Source of the DNA: Flavobacteriales bacterium UBA7878
Lineage (GTDB): Bacteria > Bacteroidota > Bacteroidia > Flavobacteriales > Schleiferiaceae
Direction of reading: 5' to 3'
Length of the DNA stretch: 8,367 nt
Assembly: GCA_002501205.1 (NCBI GenBank)
Contig: DLRW01000088.1
Location: forward strand, 1-8,367
The notes under the pieces were generated by a model. It did not search any database. It had not been told where the DNA came from and was given only the letters and a program-made list of their open reading frames with translations. Numbering within the stretch: the first letter of the stretch is position 1; every line of letters starts with the position of its first letter. The position numbers and the translations under genes were made by a program. This document shows positions 1 to 7,389 of this stretch, piece after piece.

Positions 1-1
1 T

Positions 2-829
2 GGTTTTTTCTTAATGCCTTCGGTGGATCGGGAATTGCTGATGATTTTACCGGCCCTGTATTTCTTTTTGCGGCGTAAACAAGACTGGGGTTTTTATGGC
101 TTAATAGCGCTCAGCGCCTTTATTCACGAATTATCCCTTTTGCTTTACTTCCCCTTTATTTGGTCCTTATTTAAGGAACTCCTCCAAACAAAGAAATGGA
201 AGCAATTAGTTCCGCTTTTGGTCATTGCCATCAGCTATGCTTCCGTGATACTAATTAAAGGTTCCATGAGTCTGGATCCCGAACTTAATTATTGGCCACA
301 ATTCGGGATAAGCGGCTTGGAAGATCGCTTCCTTTACACCTTTGCGGGTAAGGGCATAGTGGCCACTTTGAAATTACATGCCTCCGTATTTTTAGGCGAT
401 CCCCAGGCTTGGATGGCCCTGCCGGGAATGATCAGCTATTTTGTGATTTTACTTTTATTGTTGAGGCGTTTCGGCGCAAGCCCAAAGGTGATTAGCTATT
501 ATCTGGCCATTAACCTCTTGCTTTTTGTGCTAACCATCGACTATGGTCGCTACTACTATTTTCTTTTTCTCTTCTACCTCTTGCTAACGCAAAGCGGCAT
601 GTTGGTTTCCGCCGAAAAAGCCTTGCAATCTTTCCGATTCTTAATGCCAGCTTTTGTAGGCAAAATCTTAAACTTCCCCTTTTCGCATCGGGCCTTTAGC
701 ATAGCCCTGCTCATTTTTGCTTTGGCTCCTTTTGGGTATTGGATTGGAGATACTTTGGCGCAGCCTGTTCTCTGGCAGGAGTTGGCGCAATTAGTAGATT
801 TCAAACTACCGAAGTATGCAGGAGAATAG
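2..829 (+). CDS. Polytopic membrane protein, possibly EpsG/Wzy-like glycan protein (5'-partial)
   Basis: The reading frame is open to the left edge (codons for G-F-F-L precede the first ATG at 14), so this is most likely the C-terminal part of a longer gene. The visible 275 residues hold about six or seven hydrophobic segments, including an L/F-rich helix before RRK, a long helix containing AFIHELSLLLYFPF, and a later stretch with DYGRYYYFLFLFYLLL near residues 180-195 of the visible part. An Arg-rich start, a His in the next helix and a late D-x-G-R motif resemble EpsG-like and other polysaccharide polymerase or GT-C proteins, but no motif is diagnostic. It overlaps the HAD phosphatase gene downstream by 14 bp, which implies co-transcription and possible translational coupling. 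Membrane location is confident; a role in surface glycan synthesis is inference. Confidence 0.75.
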   Translation, partial: GFFLMPSVDRELLMILPALYFFLRRKQDWGFYGLIALSAFIHELSLLLYFPFIWSLFKELLQTKKWKQLVPLLVIAISYASVILIKGSMSLDPELNYWPQFGISGLEDRFLYTFAGKGIVATLKLHASVFLGDPQAWMALPGMISYFVILLLLLRRFGASPKVISYYLAINLLLFVLTIDYGRYYYFLFLFYLLLTQSGMLVSAEKALQSFRFLMPAFVGKILNFPFSHRAFSIALLIFALAPFGYWIGDTLAQPVLWQELAQLVDFKLPKYAGE

Positions 830-1445
830 AGCTAGGACTTTAGTATTGCTCGACTTCGACGGCACTCTGTTGGAAGGCGACATTTTTGCGGCTTTCCTTA
901 AGCGGCGGCTGAAATCGCTCCGCATGAAAATTCGGGCATTAAGGGCAGTACCATTTCTCCTGGCTTATAAGCTGGGTTTAATGTCTAATAGCAGTTCGAA
1001 AGAAGCGGTTTTTAAAGTGCTGTTCAAAGGAGAGTCGGAAAGCCATTTTAGGAGCGAGGCAGCTGCCTTTTGGCAAAAGCGCGGCACTCAATTGAATCCT
1101 TTAATCCAGTCTAAAATTGAGGCTTACAAAAAGGAGGGCGCAGAGCTTTGTATCGTATCTGCCAATTTCAGTTTACTGCTAGAGGCCTTTTGTGAGTTGC
1201 AGCCAGACTTTAAGCAAATCAGCACTTTGGTAGCAGTACGGAATGGAAAGATCACTGGCGCCTTTGATAGTCCCAATTGCTATGGCCCGGAAAAAGTGAA
1301 GCGCATCGAAGCGATTTATAGCCCAAGTCGCGAGCAATATCAAAGCGTGCACGCCTTTGGGGATACCCAGGGCGATATTCCTATGTTGCAATGGGCGGAT
1401 GAGGGCTATCTTCTCCAAAATGGCGCATGGCATAAAATTGATTAG
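816..1445 (+). CDS. HAD-superfamily IB phosphatase (phosphoserine-phosphatase-like)
   Basis: This 209-residue protein has all four HAD motifs. Motif I is LLDFDGTLLEGD, with predicted nucleophile D13 and acid/base D15. Motif II is IVSANFS, with S115. Motif III is GPEKVKRI, with K160. Motif IV is FGDTQGDIPML, with Mg-binding D183 and D187. The roughly 90-residue insert between motifs I and II is a helical cap, as in the HAD-IB group that includes phosphoserine phosphatase. The expected reaction is Mg-dependent hydrolysis of a small phosphate ester in the cytoplasm; the substrate cannot be read from the sequence. The ATG at 816 is the only sensible start, because motif I begins only a dozen codons later, and it lies inside the end of the upstream membrane-protein gene. 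That pairing allows a phosphosugar or lipid-linked substrate, but this is inference. Confidence 0.9.
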   Translation: MQENRARTLVLLDFDGTLLEGDIFAAFLKRRLKSLRMKIRALRAVPFLLAYKLGLMSNSSSKEAVFKVLFKGESESHFRSEAAAFWQKRGTQLNPLIQSKIEAYKKEGAELCIVSANFSLLLEAFCELQPDFKQISTLVAVRNGKITGAFDSPNCYGPEKVKRIEAIYSPSREQYQSVHAFGDTQGDIPMLQWADEGYLLQNGAWHKID

Positions 1446-1478
1446 CTTCAGCCGGTCTAATCCTCAAGCCTATTTTAA

Positions 1479-2813
1479 GTGGATAAAAGATTTACTGTAA
1501 TTGCCTCCTTAACCGTTGCTTTGGCCGGTTTTCTTTTTGGTTTCGATACCGTTGTAATTTCTGGCGCTAATGAACCCATAAAAGCCTTATGGAATACTAG
1601 TTCCTGGTTTCATGGTTTCTTTATCATGAGCATGGCCCTATGGGGTACTGTGATTGGTGCCTTTTTTGGCGGAATTCCCACCGATCGCTACGGTCGTAAA
1701 AAGGTTTTAATCTGGATTGGGGTGCTTTACTTCCTCTCTGCTTTGGGTTCGGCCCTGGCACCCGACCCTTATAGCTTTAGTTTTTTCCGTTTTATTGGTG
1801 GCCTCGGGGTGGGAGCTTCTTCCGTAGCGGCTCCGGCTTATTTATCCGAAATAAGCTCAGCTCAAAACCGGGGTAAATTGGTGGCCCTCTATCAGTTCAA
1901 TTTAGTTTTAGGAATCTTATTAGCTTTCATTTCCAACTATTCGCTGAAGGGTTTTGGTGGAGTGGATGATTGGCGTTATATGCTGGGCGTTGAGGCCATT
2001 CCGGCACTTCTTTACTTGGTTTTAGTATTGCGGGTTCCACGTTCACCACGTTGGTTATTGGTGCAAGGTCGGGTAGAAGAAGCGCGAGGCATTTTAGCTC
2101 AAATGTTGCCCAGTGCGGAGGCGGTGCAGCAAACCTTACAAAACATACAAAAACACATTGCAATTGAAGGTGGTAAATCGGAAGGGCTCTTCCAAAAGAA
2201 GTTTAGCCGACCGATATTTTTAGCCTTTTGTATTGCCTTTTTCAATCAGCTTTCGGGAATCAATTTTGTGCTCTATTATGCCCCGGTAATTTTGGAAAAG
2301 TCCGGCTTCGCTACCAGTGATTCGCTTTTGAGTTCGGTGTCCATTGGGGTCGTGAATCTCATCTTTACCATGGTGGGCTTAAGTCTTATTGATCGTTTGG
2401 GCCGACGTACCCTTATGTATCTAGGTTCCTTTGCCTATATCATTGGCTTGGGAATGATATCCTATGCCTTTTATACCGATGCGGCTCCCATGTTTAGCCT
2501 GATTTTCATTTTGGTGTTTATTACCGGTCATGCTATTGGTCAAGGGGCGGTAATTTGGGTTTTCATATCCGAGATTTTCCCCAATTCAGTGCGAGGGAAA
2601 GGGCAAGCTTTCGGTTCCAGTGTGCATTGGGTATTAGCGGCGCTCATTACCCTCTTGGGCGAGGTGGTGATCGAATCGGTTCCCGCCTGGACCATCTTCG
2701 CCTTCTTTGCTGCTTTTATGGTGCTGCAATTAGCTTTCACCCATTTTATTATGCCCGAAACCAAAGGCAAATCTTTGGAGTCGGTAGAAGATGAGGTAGG
2801 TTTGGAGCTTTAG
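1479..2813 (+). CDS. Sugar-porter family MFS transporter
   Basis: A 444-residue, 12-helix protein with the full signature set of the sugar porter family (XylE, GalP, GLUT). It has GFLFGFD at 17-23, DRYGRKK at 69-75, RFIGGLGVGASS at 104-115, PRSPRWLL at 187-194 in the central loop, QLSGINFVLYYAP at 257-269 (sugar-binding helix 7), DRLGRR at 305-310, SEIFP at 364-368 and PETKG at 426-430. It should import a hexose or pentose across the inner membrane, probably by proton symport. The start is GTG at 1479, preceded by A/T-rich TATTTTAA; an in-frame stop at 1458 limits any extension, and the next ATG would remove helix 1. It lies 33 bp after the HAD gene and 9 bp before the PfkB kinase gene. That pairing suggests fructose as substrate, which is inference. 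Confidence 0.95.
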   Translation: MDKRFTVIASLTVALAGFLFGFDTVVISGANEPIKALWNTSSWFHGFFIMSMALWGTVIGAFFGGIPTDRYGRKKVLIWIGVLYFLSALGSALAPDPYSFSFFRFIGGLGVGASSVAAPAYLSEISSAQNRGKLVALYQFNLVLGILLAFISNYSLKGFGGVDDWRYMLGVEAIPALLYLVLVLRVPRSPRWLLVQGRVEEARGILAQMLPSAEAVQQTLQNIQKHIAIEGGKSEGLFQKKFSRPIFLAFCIAFFNQLSGINFVLYYAPVILEKSGFATSDSLLSSVSIGVVNLIFTMVGLSLIDRLGRRTLMYLGSFAYIIGLGMISYAFYTDAAPMFSLIFILVFITGHAIGQGAVIWVFISEIFPNSVRGKGQAFGSSVHWVLAALITLLGEVVIESVPAWTIFAFFAAFMVLQLAFTHFIMPETKGKSLESVEDEVGLEL

Positions 2814-2822
2814 AGTCTGCTT

Positions 2823-3704
2823 ATGAAGGTGCTCAGCTTTGGCGAAATTGTTTTTGATCAGATTGGCGACTCCGCTCATTTGGGAGGTGCACCCTTAAAT
2901 TTTGCGGCTCATGCTCAGGCCTTAGGAGCGGAATCTTTTATGCTCTCTGCTTTAGGTACCGATAATCTGGCCACGAAGGCATTGCATCAATTACAAACCT
3001 GGGGCATAAACACTTCCAAGGTTCAGCAATTTGATCAATATGAAAGCGGCAAAGTATTGGTTCAGCTACAAGATGGACAAGCGAGCTATGAGATACTGAG
3101 TCCCGCGGCCTATGATTTTATTTCGTTTGATGCCCAATGGGCGGAGGAGCATCGATCAGATTTCGAGCTCTTTTATTTTGGGACCCTCGCGCAAAGGAAT
3201 GGCCAAAGTCAGAAGGCCTTGTTTGATTACCTAGAGCAAATGCAGTTTAAGGAGGTCTTTTTCGACTGTAATCTGCGTCAGTCTTTTTACAGTAAGCAGA
3301 TTCTGCAAAAATCCTTGCAGGCAGCGACACTGTTTAAGCTTAATGATGAGGAATTAAAGTCCCTAAGCCTCTTGCTTTACAATCGAGAGCAGAGTGAGCA
3401 GGACTTTTGTTTGGCCCTCATTCAGGATTATGATTTAAAGGCGGTAATCCTAAGTGCTGGTGCCCGGGGAGCTTATGTGGCTCAGGCTAAGGAATGGTTT
3501 TTTGCTCCGGCCACAACGGTGGAAGTACAGGATACCGTAGGAGCGGGCGATGCCTTTAGTGCTGCCTTTTGCAGTATTTTTTTAAATGGGAAAGATCCAC
3601 TGAGCTCGCTTAAGGCCGCCAATCGATTAGGAGCTTTTGTGGCTTCCAAAAGAGCTGCGGTTCCTGAAATTCCCAGTGATCTGAAAGCAGAAATTTTAGG
3701 CTAG
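2823..3704 (+). CDS. PfkB-family carbohydrate kinase, probable fructokinase
   Basis: This 293-residue protein is a ribokinase/PfkB-fold sugar kinase of normal length. The N-terminal region has a GE...D...GGAPLNFAAHAQALG pattern, with the sugar-contacting GG at 21-22. The middle has FFDCNLRQSFY (147-156) and FKLNDEE (171-177), typical of bacterial fructokinases. The C-terminal signature DTVGAGDAF (237-245) holds the anion hole and the predicted catalytic base D243. It would phosphorylate an incoming sugar with ATP in the cytoplasm, most likely fructose to fructose 6-phosphate. The gene starts 9 bp after the sugar-porter gene, so the two are almost certainly co-transcribed as an uptake and activation pair. 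No hydrolase, isomerase or regulator for the sugar is present in the window. Kinase family assignment is firm; the fructose specificity is inferred from motifs and neighbour. Confidence 0.92.
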   Translation: MKVLSFGEIVFDQIGDSAHLGGAPLNFAAHAQALGAESFMLSALGTDNLATKALHQLQTWGINTSKVQQFDQYESGKVLVQLQDGQASYEILSPAAYDFISFDAQWAEEHRSDFELFYFGTLAQRNGQSQKALFDYLEQMQFKEVFFDCNLRQSFYSKQILQKSLQAATLFKLNDEELKSLSLLLYNREQSEQDFCLALIQDYDLKAVILSAGARGAYVAQAKEWFFAPATTVEVQDTVGAGDAFSAAFCSIFLNGKDPLSSLKAANRLGAFVASKRAAVPEIPSDLKAEILG

Positions 3705-3749
3705 CATTCAACATAATTTAGGAATTGACGTTTTCGCTAAAAATTAGCA

Positions 3750-4471
3750 ATGAAGCGATTAGCATTCCTGGCACTTGTTCTCCTTTCGGCCCTGAGCCTT
3801 AAAGCTCAAGAAGATAGCACTGAAGCAAACATGCATCTATATGTGCAGGCTGGTGGCGCCATGGCTTATACACCCTTTAGTAATTTGAATGAATTCTCAA
3901 CTTCAAAACCAGCTTGCGGGCGGCTAATCCCAGTACCATGTTGGGTTTTAGCTTTAGAAGTGACAGATTAGAGAGCACCGCCTTATTTCATCGCTATATA
4001 ACGGCCGAGTCGGATGGGGAAAGCATTAACATCAGTCAGGCTACGGTGCGTGTGGCAGTGCCCGTTGATATTGGGAAAGGGCTACAATGGGTGCCAGGTA
4101 TCGACTTACAAATCCTTACCGGTCGTTATGAGCAGCTCACCGCAGATTTTTCTCAATTAGATCCCTTGCCTATTGGGAATGTGAGTCAATGGAATTTTGA
4201 GCAGATGGGCTTGGCCCTCAATAACGAGTTGCGCTGGAATTTTGAGGATTACCATTTTGCCATGGCTCCCGATGAAATCTTTATGGAGGCTAATGTAGGC
4301 CTGCCAGTTGGACCGGGTTTTTTCGAATACCGCAATCGCCATTCTTATACCAATACCCGTACTCCATTATTCCCTTATAATTGGCATATCTTGATTGGTC
4401 TCCGCTATAAAATGAAGAGCTTTTCACTGAAACAGGAGACCGAAAAATCAGGCCTCGAGCCAAAAGCGTAA
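3750..4471 (+). pseudogene. Secreted beta-barrel-like outer-membrane protein gene, split by a frameshift
   Basis: The 5' frame (3750-3971) starts with a good signal peptide, MKRLAFLALVLLSALSLKAQ, cleaved after Ala-Gln, and continues through YVQAGGAMAYTPFSNLNEF before running into unlike sequence and a stop. The frame one base back is open from 3893 to 4471 and continues naturally with TSLRAANPSTMLGFSFRSDR. Adding one base near 3891-3913, for example a fifth A in the run at 3905-3908, restores one protein of about 240 residues. The second part shows alternating polar/hydrophobic strands and an aromatic end (YNWHILIGLRYKMKSF), as in small outer-membrane barrels of Bacteroidota, though no named family is recognised. 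The second frame has no ATG close to its beginning (only TTG at 3914), which argues against a separate gene. The cause may be a real mutation or a homopolymer sequencing error. Confidence 0.75.
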
Positions 4472-5074
4472 AACGGTTTTTAGCTTGGCGGGTTCTACCT
4501 TACGGGCATCGCTGAGGTATATCTCACGGTGGATTTTACTGGCGCGCTTTAATCCTTGTCCTTCGGCGAAAGCCTCCATCTGCTCAAAGCTGGCTGGCTC
4601 ATCATCATAGGGCCCGAGGTGCAGCATTTGTATGCAGTCGCCATCTTCGATACTTTCAAATTTCACTTGCTCTAAAAGCGGATTGGGCTTTTCTTTTTTA
4701 AGCCATTCAATTACTTCCAAAGCATAGTCTTTAGTAACGAAATCCGGCTGGCGAATCATCAGTCGATAGACTAAATCGTCTTTATCGAAACTGCCATCGT
4801 AATTGGCGCGACCTTTTTCATTGAGGTCCCAAATCCCTTCTAGGGGATAAACTGTATAATCTTGATAGCCCTGGGGGGCGCGATTTTTCTTGGGGCTCAT
4901 CCGAATGGCATAGGAGAGGGCATAAAGTTGCGCTACCACATCGGCGAAAGCCTCCGAATTGGGATTGCCCGCCCCATCAATCACATAAAAATTGAAGGCG
5001 GGAATTTGCACCCGTTCGGGTTTGTTTTTAGGAAGATAGATTGCTTTTTCCTGCTTACGCCATTCTTGTTTCAT
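4448..5074 (-). CDS. GyrI-like small-molecule-binding domain protein (COG4832 type)
   Basis: A 208-residue cytoplasmic protein that matches the stand-alone GyrI-like proteins from end to end. Landmarks are VQIPAFNFYVIDGAGNPN (22-39), YPLEGIWDL (76-84), YRLMIRQPDFVT (103-114), MLHLGPYDDEP (150-160) and HREIYLSDARKVEPAKLKT (182-200). GyrI-like folds form a cleft that binds small hydrophobic or cationic compounds. They occur as ligand domains of MerR/AraC regulators, as gyrase inhibitors, and in some stand-alone members as hydrolases of cyclopropanoid toxins. No DNA-binding domain is present here, so a sensor, sequestration or hydrolase role fits better than direct regulation. It is the last gene of a minus-strand cluster, 10 bp after the YrdB-like gene, and its end overlaps the convergent barrel gene by 24 bp. 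Family is confident; biochemical role is open. Confidence 0.9.
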   Translation of the reverse strand: MKQEWRKQEKAIYLPKNKPERVQIPAFNFYVIDGAGNPNSEAFADVVAQLYALSYAIRMSPKKNRAPQGYQDYTVYPLEGIWDLNEKGRANYDGSFDKDDLVYRLMIRQPDFVTKDYALEVIEWLKKEKPNPLLEQVKFESIEDGDCIQMLHLGPYDDEPASFEQMEAFAEGQGLKRASKIHREIYLSDARKVEPAKLKTVLRFWLEA

Positions 5075-5084
5075 AGTCTTGGTT

Positions 5085-5453
5085 TTATTGTTTCCACAAC
5101 CAACGCAGTCGGTCGAGATAAAGTAAGTGATGCAGTACTAAAAGGGCAGCCATTGCTAAGGCAATTTTATTCTGGCCGGATTTATAGAAGGCCCAAAGTC
5201 CGAAGCCAAATACAGCTAGCTCCAGTGCAAGGCGAAGTTTGCCAGAAATGGGAATGGGCGCATTACCTGATCGACTAGGATCTCCAACTACGGCGAAAGT
5301 GCCCCAGAGGCTCATCATGAGCAAAGGCAAACCTATGCCGGTTAAATATTGTAACCAGCCTTCAAAGCTCTGCCAGCCCCAATAGCCCACACCCACAAGA
5401 GCACCAATTTCCAGGAAAAAGCGCAGGGCTAGATTAATTTCCTTTAGATTCAT
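5085..5453 (-). CDS. YrdB family (DUF2568-like) small membrane protein
   Basis: This 122-residue protein has four predicted transmembrane helices, at roughly 8-28, 36-55, 72-91 and 97-115, and a short basic/aromatic tail (DRLRWLWKQ). The pattern NLALRFFLEIGALVGVGYWGW, then SLWGTFAV in helix 2, and LRLALELAVFGFGLWAFY in helix 3 is characteristic of YrdB-family proteins, an inner-membrane family with no established function. The ATG at 5453 lies 20 bp inside the 3' end of the upstream secreted-protein gene, and the stop is 10 bp before the GyrI-like gene, so the three are probably translated from one mRNA. YrdB-like and GyrI-like proteins are both often seen in accessory contexts, but no shared pathway can be stated from this sequence. 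Confidence 0.85.
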   Translation of the reverse strand: MNLKEINLALRFFLEIGALVGVGYWGWQSFEGWLQYLTGIGLPLLMMSLWGTFAVVGDPSRSGNAPIPISGKLRLALELAVFGFGLWAFYKSGQNKIALAMAALLVLHHLLYLDRLRWLWKQ

Positions 5454-7284
5454 CTAATTCGCGATCGAAGTTAAATTGATAATAGGAGATAGCTCCGTAT
5501 TCAGCGAAAAAAGGTAGGCCGTCCAGCATTACCGCTGGCACCTTAATTTTCTGGCTTTCGGAATAGATATAGCGATCCTCATTCACTAGGATTTTAATGC
5601 GGGCATTCACCTGGTAATTTCCGCTGGCCCGGGCTCTTTCAAGACGGAGGCCTTCCATTGGAGCTAAGCTTAAGAGATAGCTTGGGTCTTGGAAGTCTTC
5701 AGCATCAAAGCGACTAATAGTGCGCCACTTTCCCGGTCTTAGTTCATATTGTAGCCAGGCTTCCACTTGATCACCATAGCCAATAAGAGAGACGCTGTCT
5801 ATTTGGGTGTTTACCAATTCGATTTGAAGCTTTTGATCTTGAGCTTCGAATTTCACTTGTAGTCGATTGCGAGCAAAAGAGCCTCTGCGTTTTAACTTAA
5901 AGCGACTATCAGCTTTAAGTTCCAAATTGGGGCAAAAGATATCCGGCAATTTTAGGGGGTAGAATTCCGGGGCGGCCTCAGTGGCAAATTCCTGCCCTTC
6001 TTTATTGAGCCATAAAATTTGCTCTTCTTTAAGCATTAGGTGTTCTTCGGCCAGTTCTGGGTTGCGACCCATAAGGGGGGAGCTAATCCAAAGATTAGGA
6101 TAGATCTCAGGCGGGAAGCGATATTGCTCTTCACTGATCTTGCCTTTTTCGATATGATGATAGGCCCATTTTTTGGCTTTGAAATGGCCATTACTATTGG
6201 AGCCAAAAATGCGTCCATCGGCTAAACCAAAGGGATGCACAAAACGCCAGGGTAATAGCATTAAGCTGTCTTCGCGTTTATCGTAGCGAAACCAATCCAT
6301 TTGGATACGTACAATAAGATAATGGCGATCATCGGAGGCTAAAACCTCATCGAAAATATAGCGCCCATCCAAATTTCGGTCGTCGCCATCATAGCATAGC
6401 CATTTATCGGTACCTCTTAATTGGGCCACTCCTTCATCTGCGAAAGCTTCACTGAGATAAACCGCGGGTCCGAAGCTGTTCGTTTGACCACGAAAGAGGC
6501 AAGAGCTGGCATCGACTAATGGATAAGAACTAAGTTCATTTTCATAGTGCTTCTTAAGCTGGCCAAGACTATCGGCAAAGAAGTAGTGGTTCCATACCAT
6601 TTGGGGGCCGCGGTAATAGCCACGTGCTTTTTGGTTTTCTACCAGTAATTGGCCTTTGTTATTGTAGAGATTATAGAGTCCGTTTTTTTGAATGATGATG
6701 TGCCCCTGGTGGTTGAAAGCCAAACTATCTACCTCTTTAAAGCTTTGCAGGAGCGAGATCTGACCGTTGCGCGAATGGTATTGCTTTACCTGGGCAAGTT
6801 CTTTGTCCCATTCGAGGATGCCGATTTTTTCGCCTACAAAGAGAGGATTTTGAGTTCTGAGCAGGGTATCTCCCTTGCGGTTGATCAAGTGATTTTGATT
6901 GTCGGAAATGAGCAGCACTTCATCAAAGGCCTCCGGGGCTTTGGGCCAATCTATTTCGCCAAGGATTAATCCCAAATCACTTAAATAACGATAGTGATTA
7001 TCCGTTTTTATGAGGGCAAAATGATCTTTAAAGGGATAGGCAATGGGAAAGCTCCTTTTAAAACTGGGCTTGTAGTTAAGGCTGTTGAGGTAGAAGAATT
7101 CTCCCTGATCATAAGCTAACCAAAAATCGCCACTGCGGGGGTGAATGTATTCGTAGGGACGATCGCTGAGGGTATCGCCATCCTCATCCAAAAGATGATA
7201 GCCCTCCATTCCACGCACCGGAACTTGGGCTTGAGCAATGGAGCAAAGCAAAAGGAGACAAATAATTTTAAAAACCTGAGTCAT
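5434..7284 (-). CDS. Secreted protein with degenerate WG-like repeats and a C-terminal beta-rich domain
   Basis: A 616-residue protein with a clear signal peptide, MTQVFKIICLLLLCSIAQAQ, so it is exported; there is no Cys lipobox and no obvious type IX secretion C-terminal domain. The first 430 residues contain a recurring xxLxxxxGxxL unit: YHLLDEDGDTLS (29-40), YRYLSDLGLILG (98-109), NHLINRKGDTLL (131-142), YNLYNNKGQLLV (204-215) and ILWLNKEGQEFA (423-434). These resemble diverged WG (KWG) beta-repeats, common in secreted Bacteroidota proteins of unknown function. Residues about 460-585 are strand-rich and may form a separate sandwich domain. The gene heads a cluster with the YrdB-like gene (20-bp overlap) and the GyrI-like gene. 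No catalytic motif is seen. Export is confident; the repeat assignment is moderate and the function unknown. Confidence 0.8.
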   Translation of the reverse strand: MTQVFKIICLLLLCSIAQAQVPVRGMEGYHLLDEDGDTLSDRPYEYIHPRSGDFWLAYDQGEFFYLNSLNYKPSFKRSFPIAYPFKDHFALIKTDNHYRYLSDLGLILGEIDWPKAPEAFDEVLLISDNQNHLINRKGDTLLRTQNPLFVGEKIGILEWDKELAQVKQYHSRNGQISLLQSFKEVDSLAFNHQGHIIIQKNGLYNLYNNKGQLLVENQKARGYYRGPQMVWNHYFFADSLGQLKKHYENELSSYPLVDASSCLFRGQTNSFGPAVYLSEAFADEGVAQLRGTDKWLCYDGDDRNLDGRYIFDEVLASDDRHYLIVRIQMDWFRYDKREDSLMLLPWRFVHPFGLADGRIFGSNSNGHFKAKKWAYHHIEKGKISEEQYRFPPEIYPNLWISSPLMGRNPELAEEHLMLKEEQILWLNKEGQEFATEAAPEFYPLKLPDIFCPNLELKADSRFKLKRRGSFARNRLQVKFEAQDQKLQIELVNTQIDSVSLIGYGDQVEAWLQYELRPGKWRTISRFDAEDFQDPSYLLSLAPMEGLRLERARASGNYQVNARIKILVNEDRYIYSESQKIKVPAVMLDGLPFFAEYGAISYYQFNFDRELDESKGN

Positions 7285-7389
7285 ACCAAAAGGCAGCAGG
7301 AGGGGGTCGGTTATCGCGGGGCAAGGTGCTAATTTTGTGCCAGATTTAGCAAGCCTCCAAAGAATTTCTTCGATTGGGTTCCTTAATCT

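Noticed and set aside
1433..1440. TAAAATTG as a promoter for the sugar-porter gene
   Set aside because: It is one mismatch from the consensus, and TTC rather than TTG lies 19 bp upstream. It also lies inside the HAD gene, so chance is likely.
3714..3721. TAATTTAG as a -7 promoter element for the barrel gene
   Set aside because: It has one mismatch to TAnnTTTG, and there is no TTG at the right distance upstream. The nearby TTGACG at 3725 has no matching -7 box before the ATG.
3903..3911. Programmed -1 ribosomal frameshift site
   Set aside because: The run TCA-AAA-CCA allows simple slippage of one tRNA but is not a canonical X-XXY-YYZ heptamer, and no strong downstream hairpin was recognised. 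A one-base deletion or sequencing error is simpler.
3914..4471. A separate 185-codon gene starting at TTG 3914
   Set aside because: It lacks a signal peptide although its content is barrel-like, starts with a rare codon inside the upstream frame, and continues the upstream protein naturally after a one-base correction. It is treated as the second half of the frameshifted gene.
4465..4485. AAAACGGTTTTT as a terminator between the convergent genes
   Set aside because: The dyad has almost no loop and only one G-C pair, and it lies inside the GyrI-like coding sequence.
4862..5278. Plus-strand ORF of 138 codons
   Set aside because: It lies opposite the well-supported GyrI-like and YrdB-like genes, spans their boundary, and its translation has no recognisable domain.
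6649..6969. Plus-strand ORF of 106 codons
   Set aside because: It is antisense to the 616-residue secreted protein, and its translation resembles no known family.
7341..7348. TAAATCTG (minus strand) as a promoter for the secreted WG-like protein gene
   Set aside because: It matches seven of eight positions, but no TTG lies 17-21 bp upstream. Some promoter in the 7285-7389 gap remains possible but cannot be supported.
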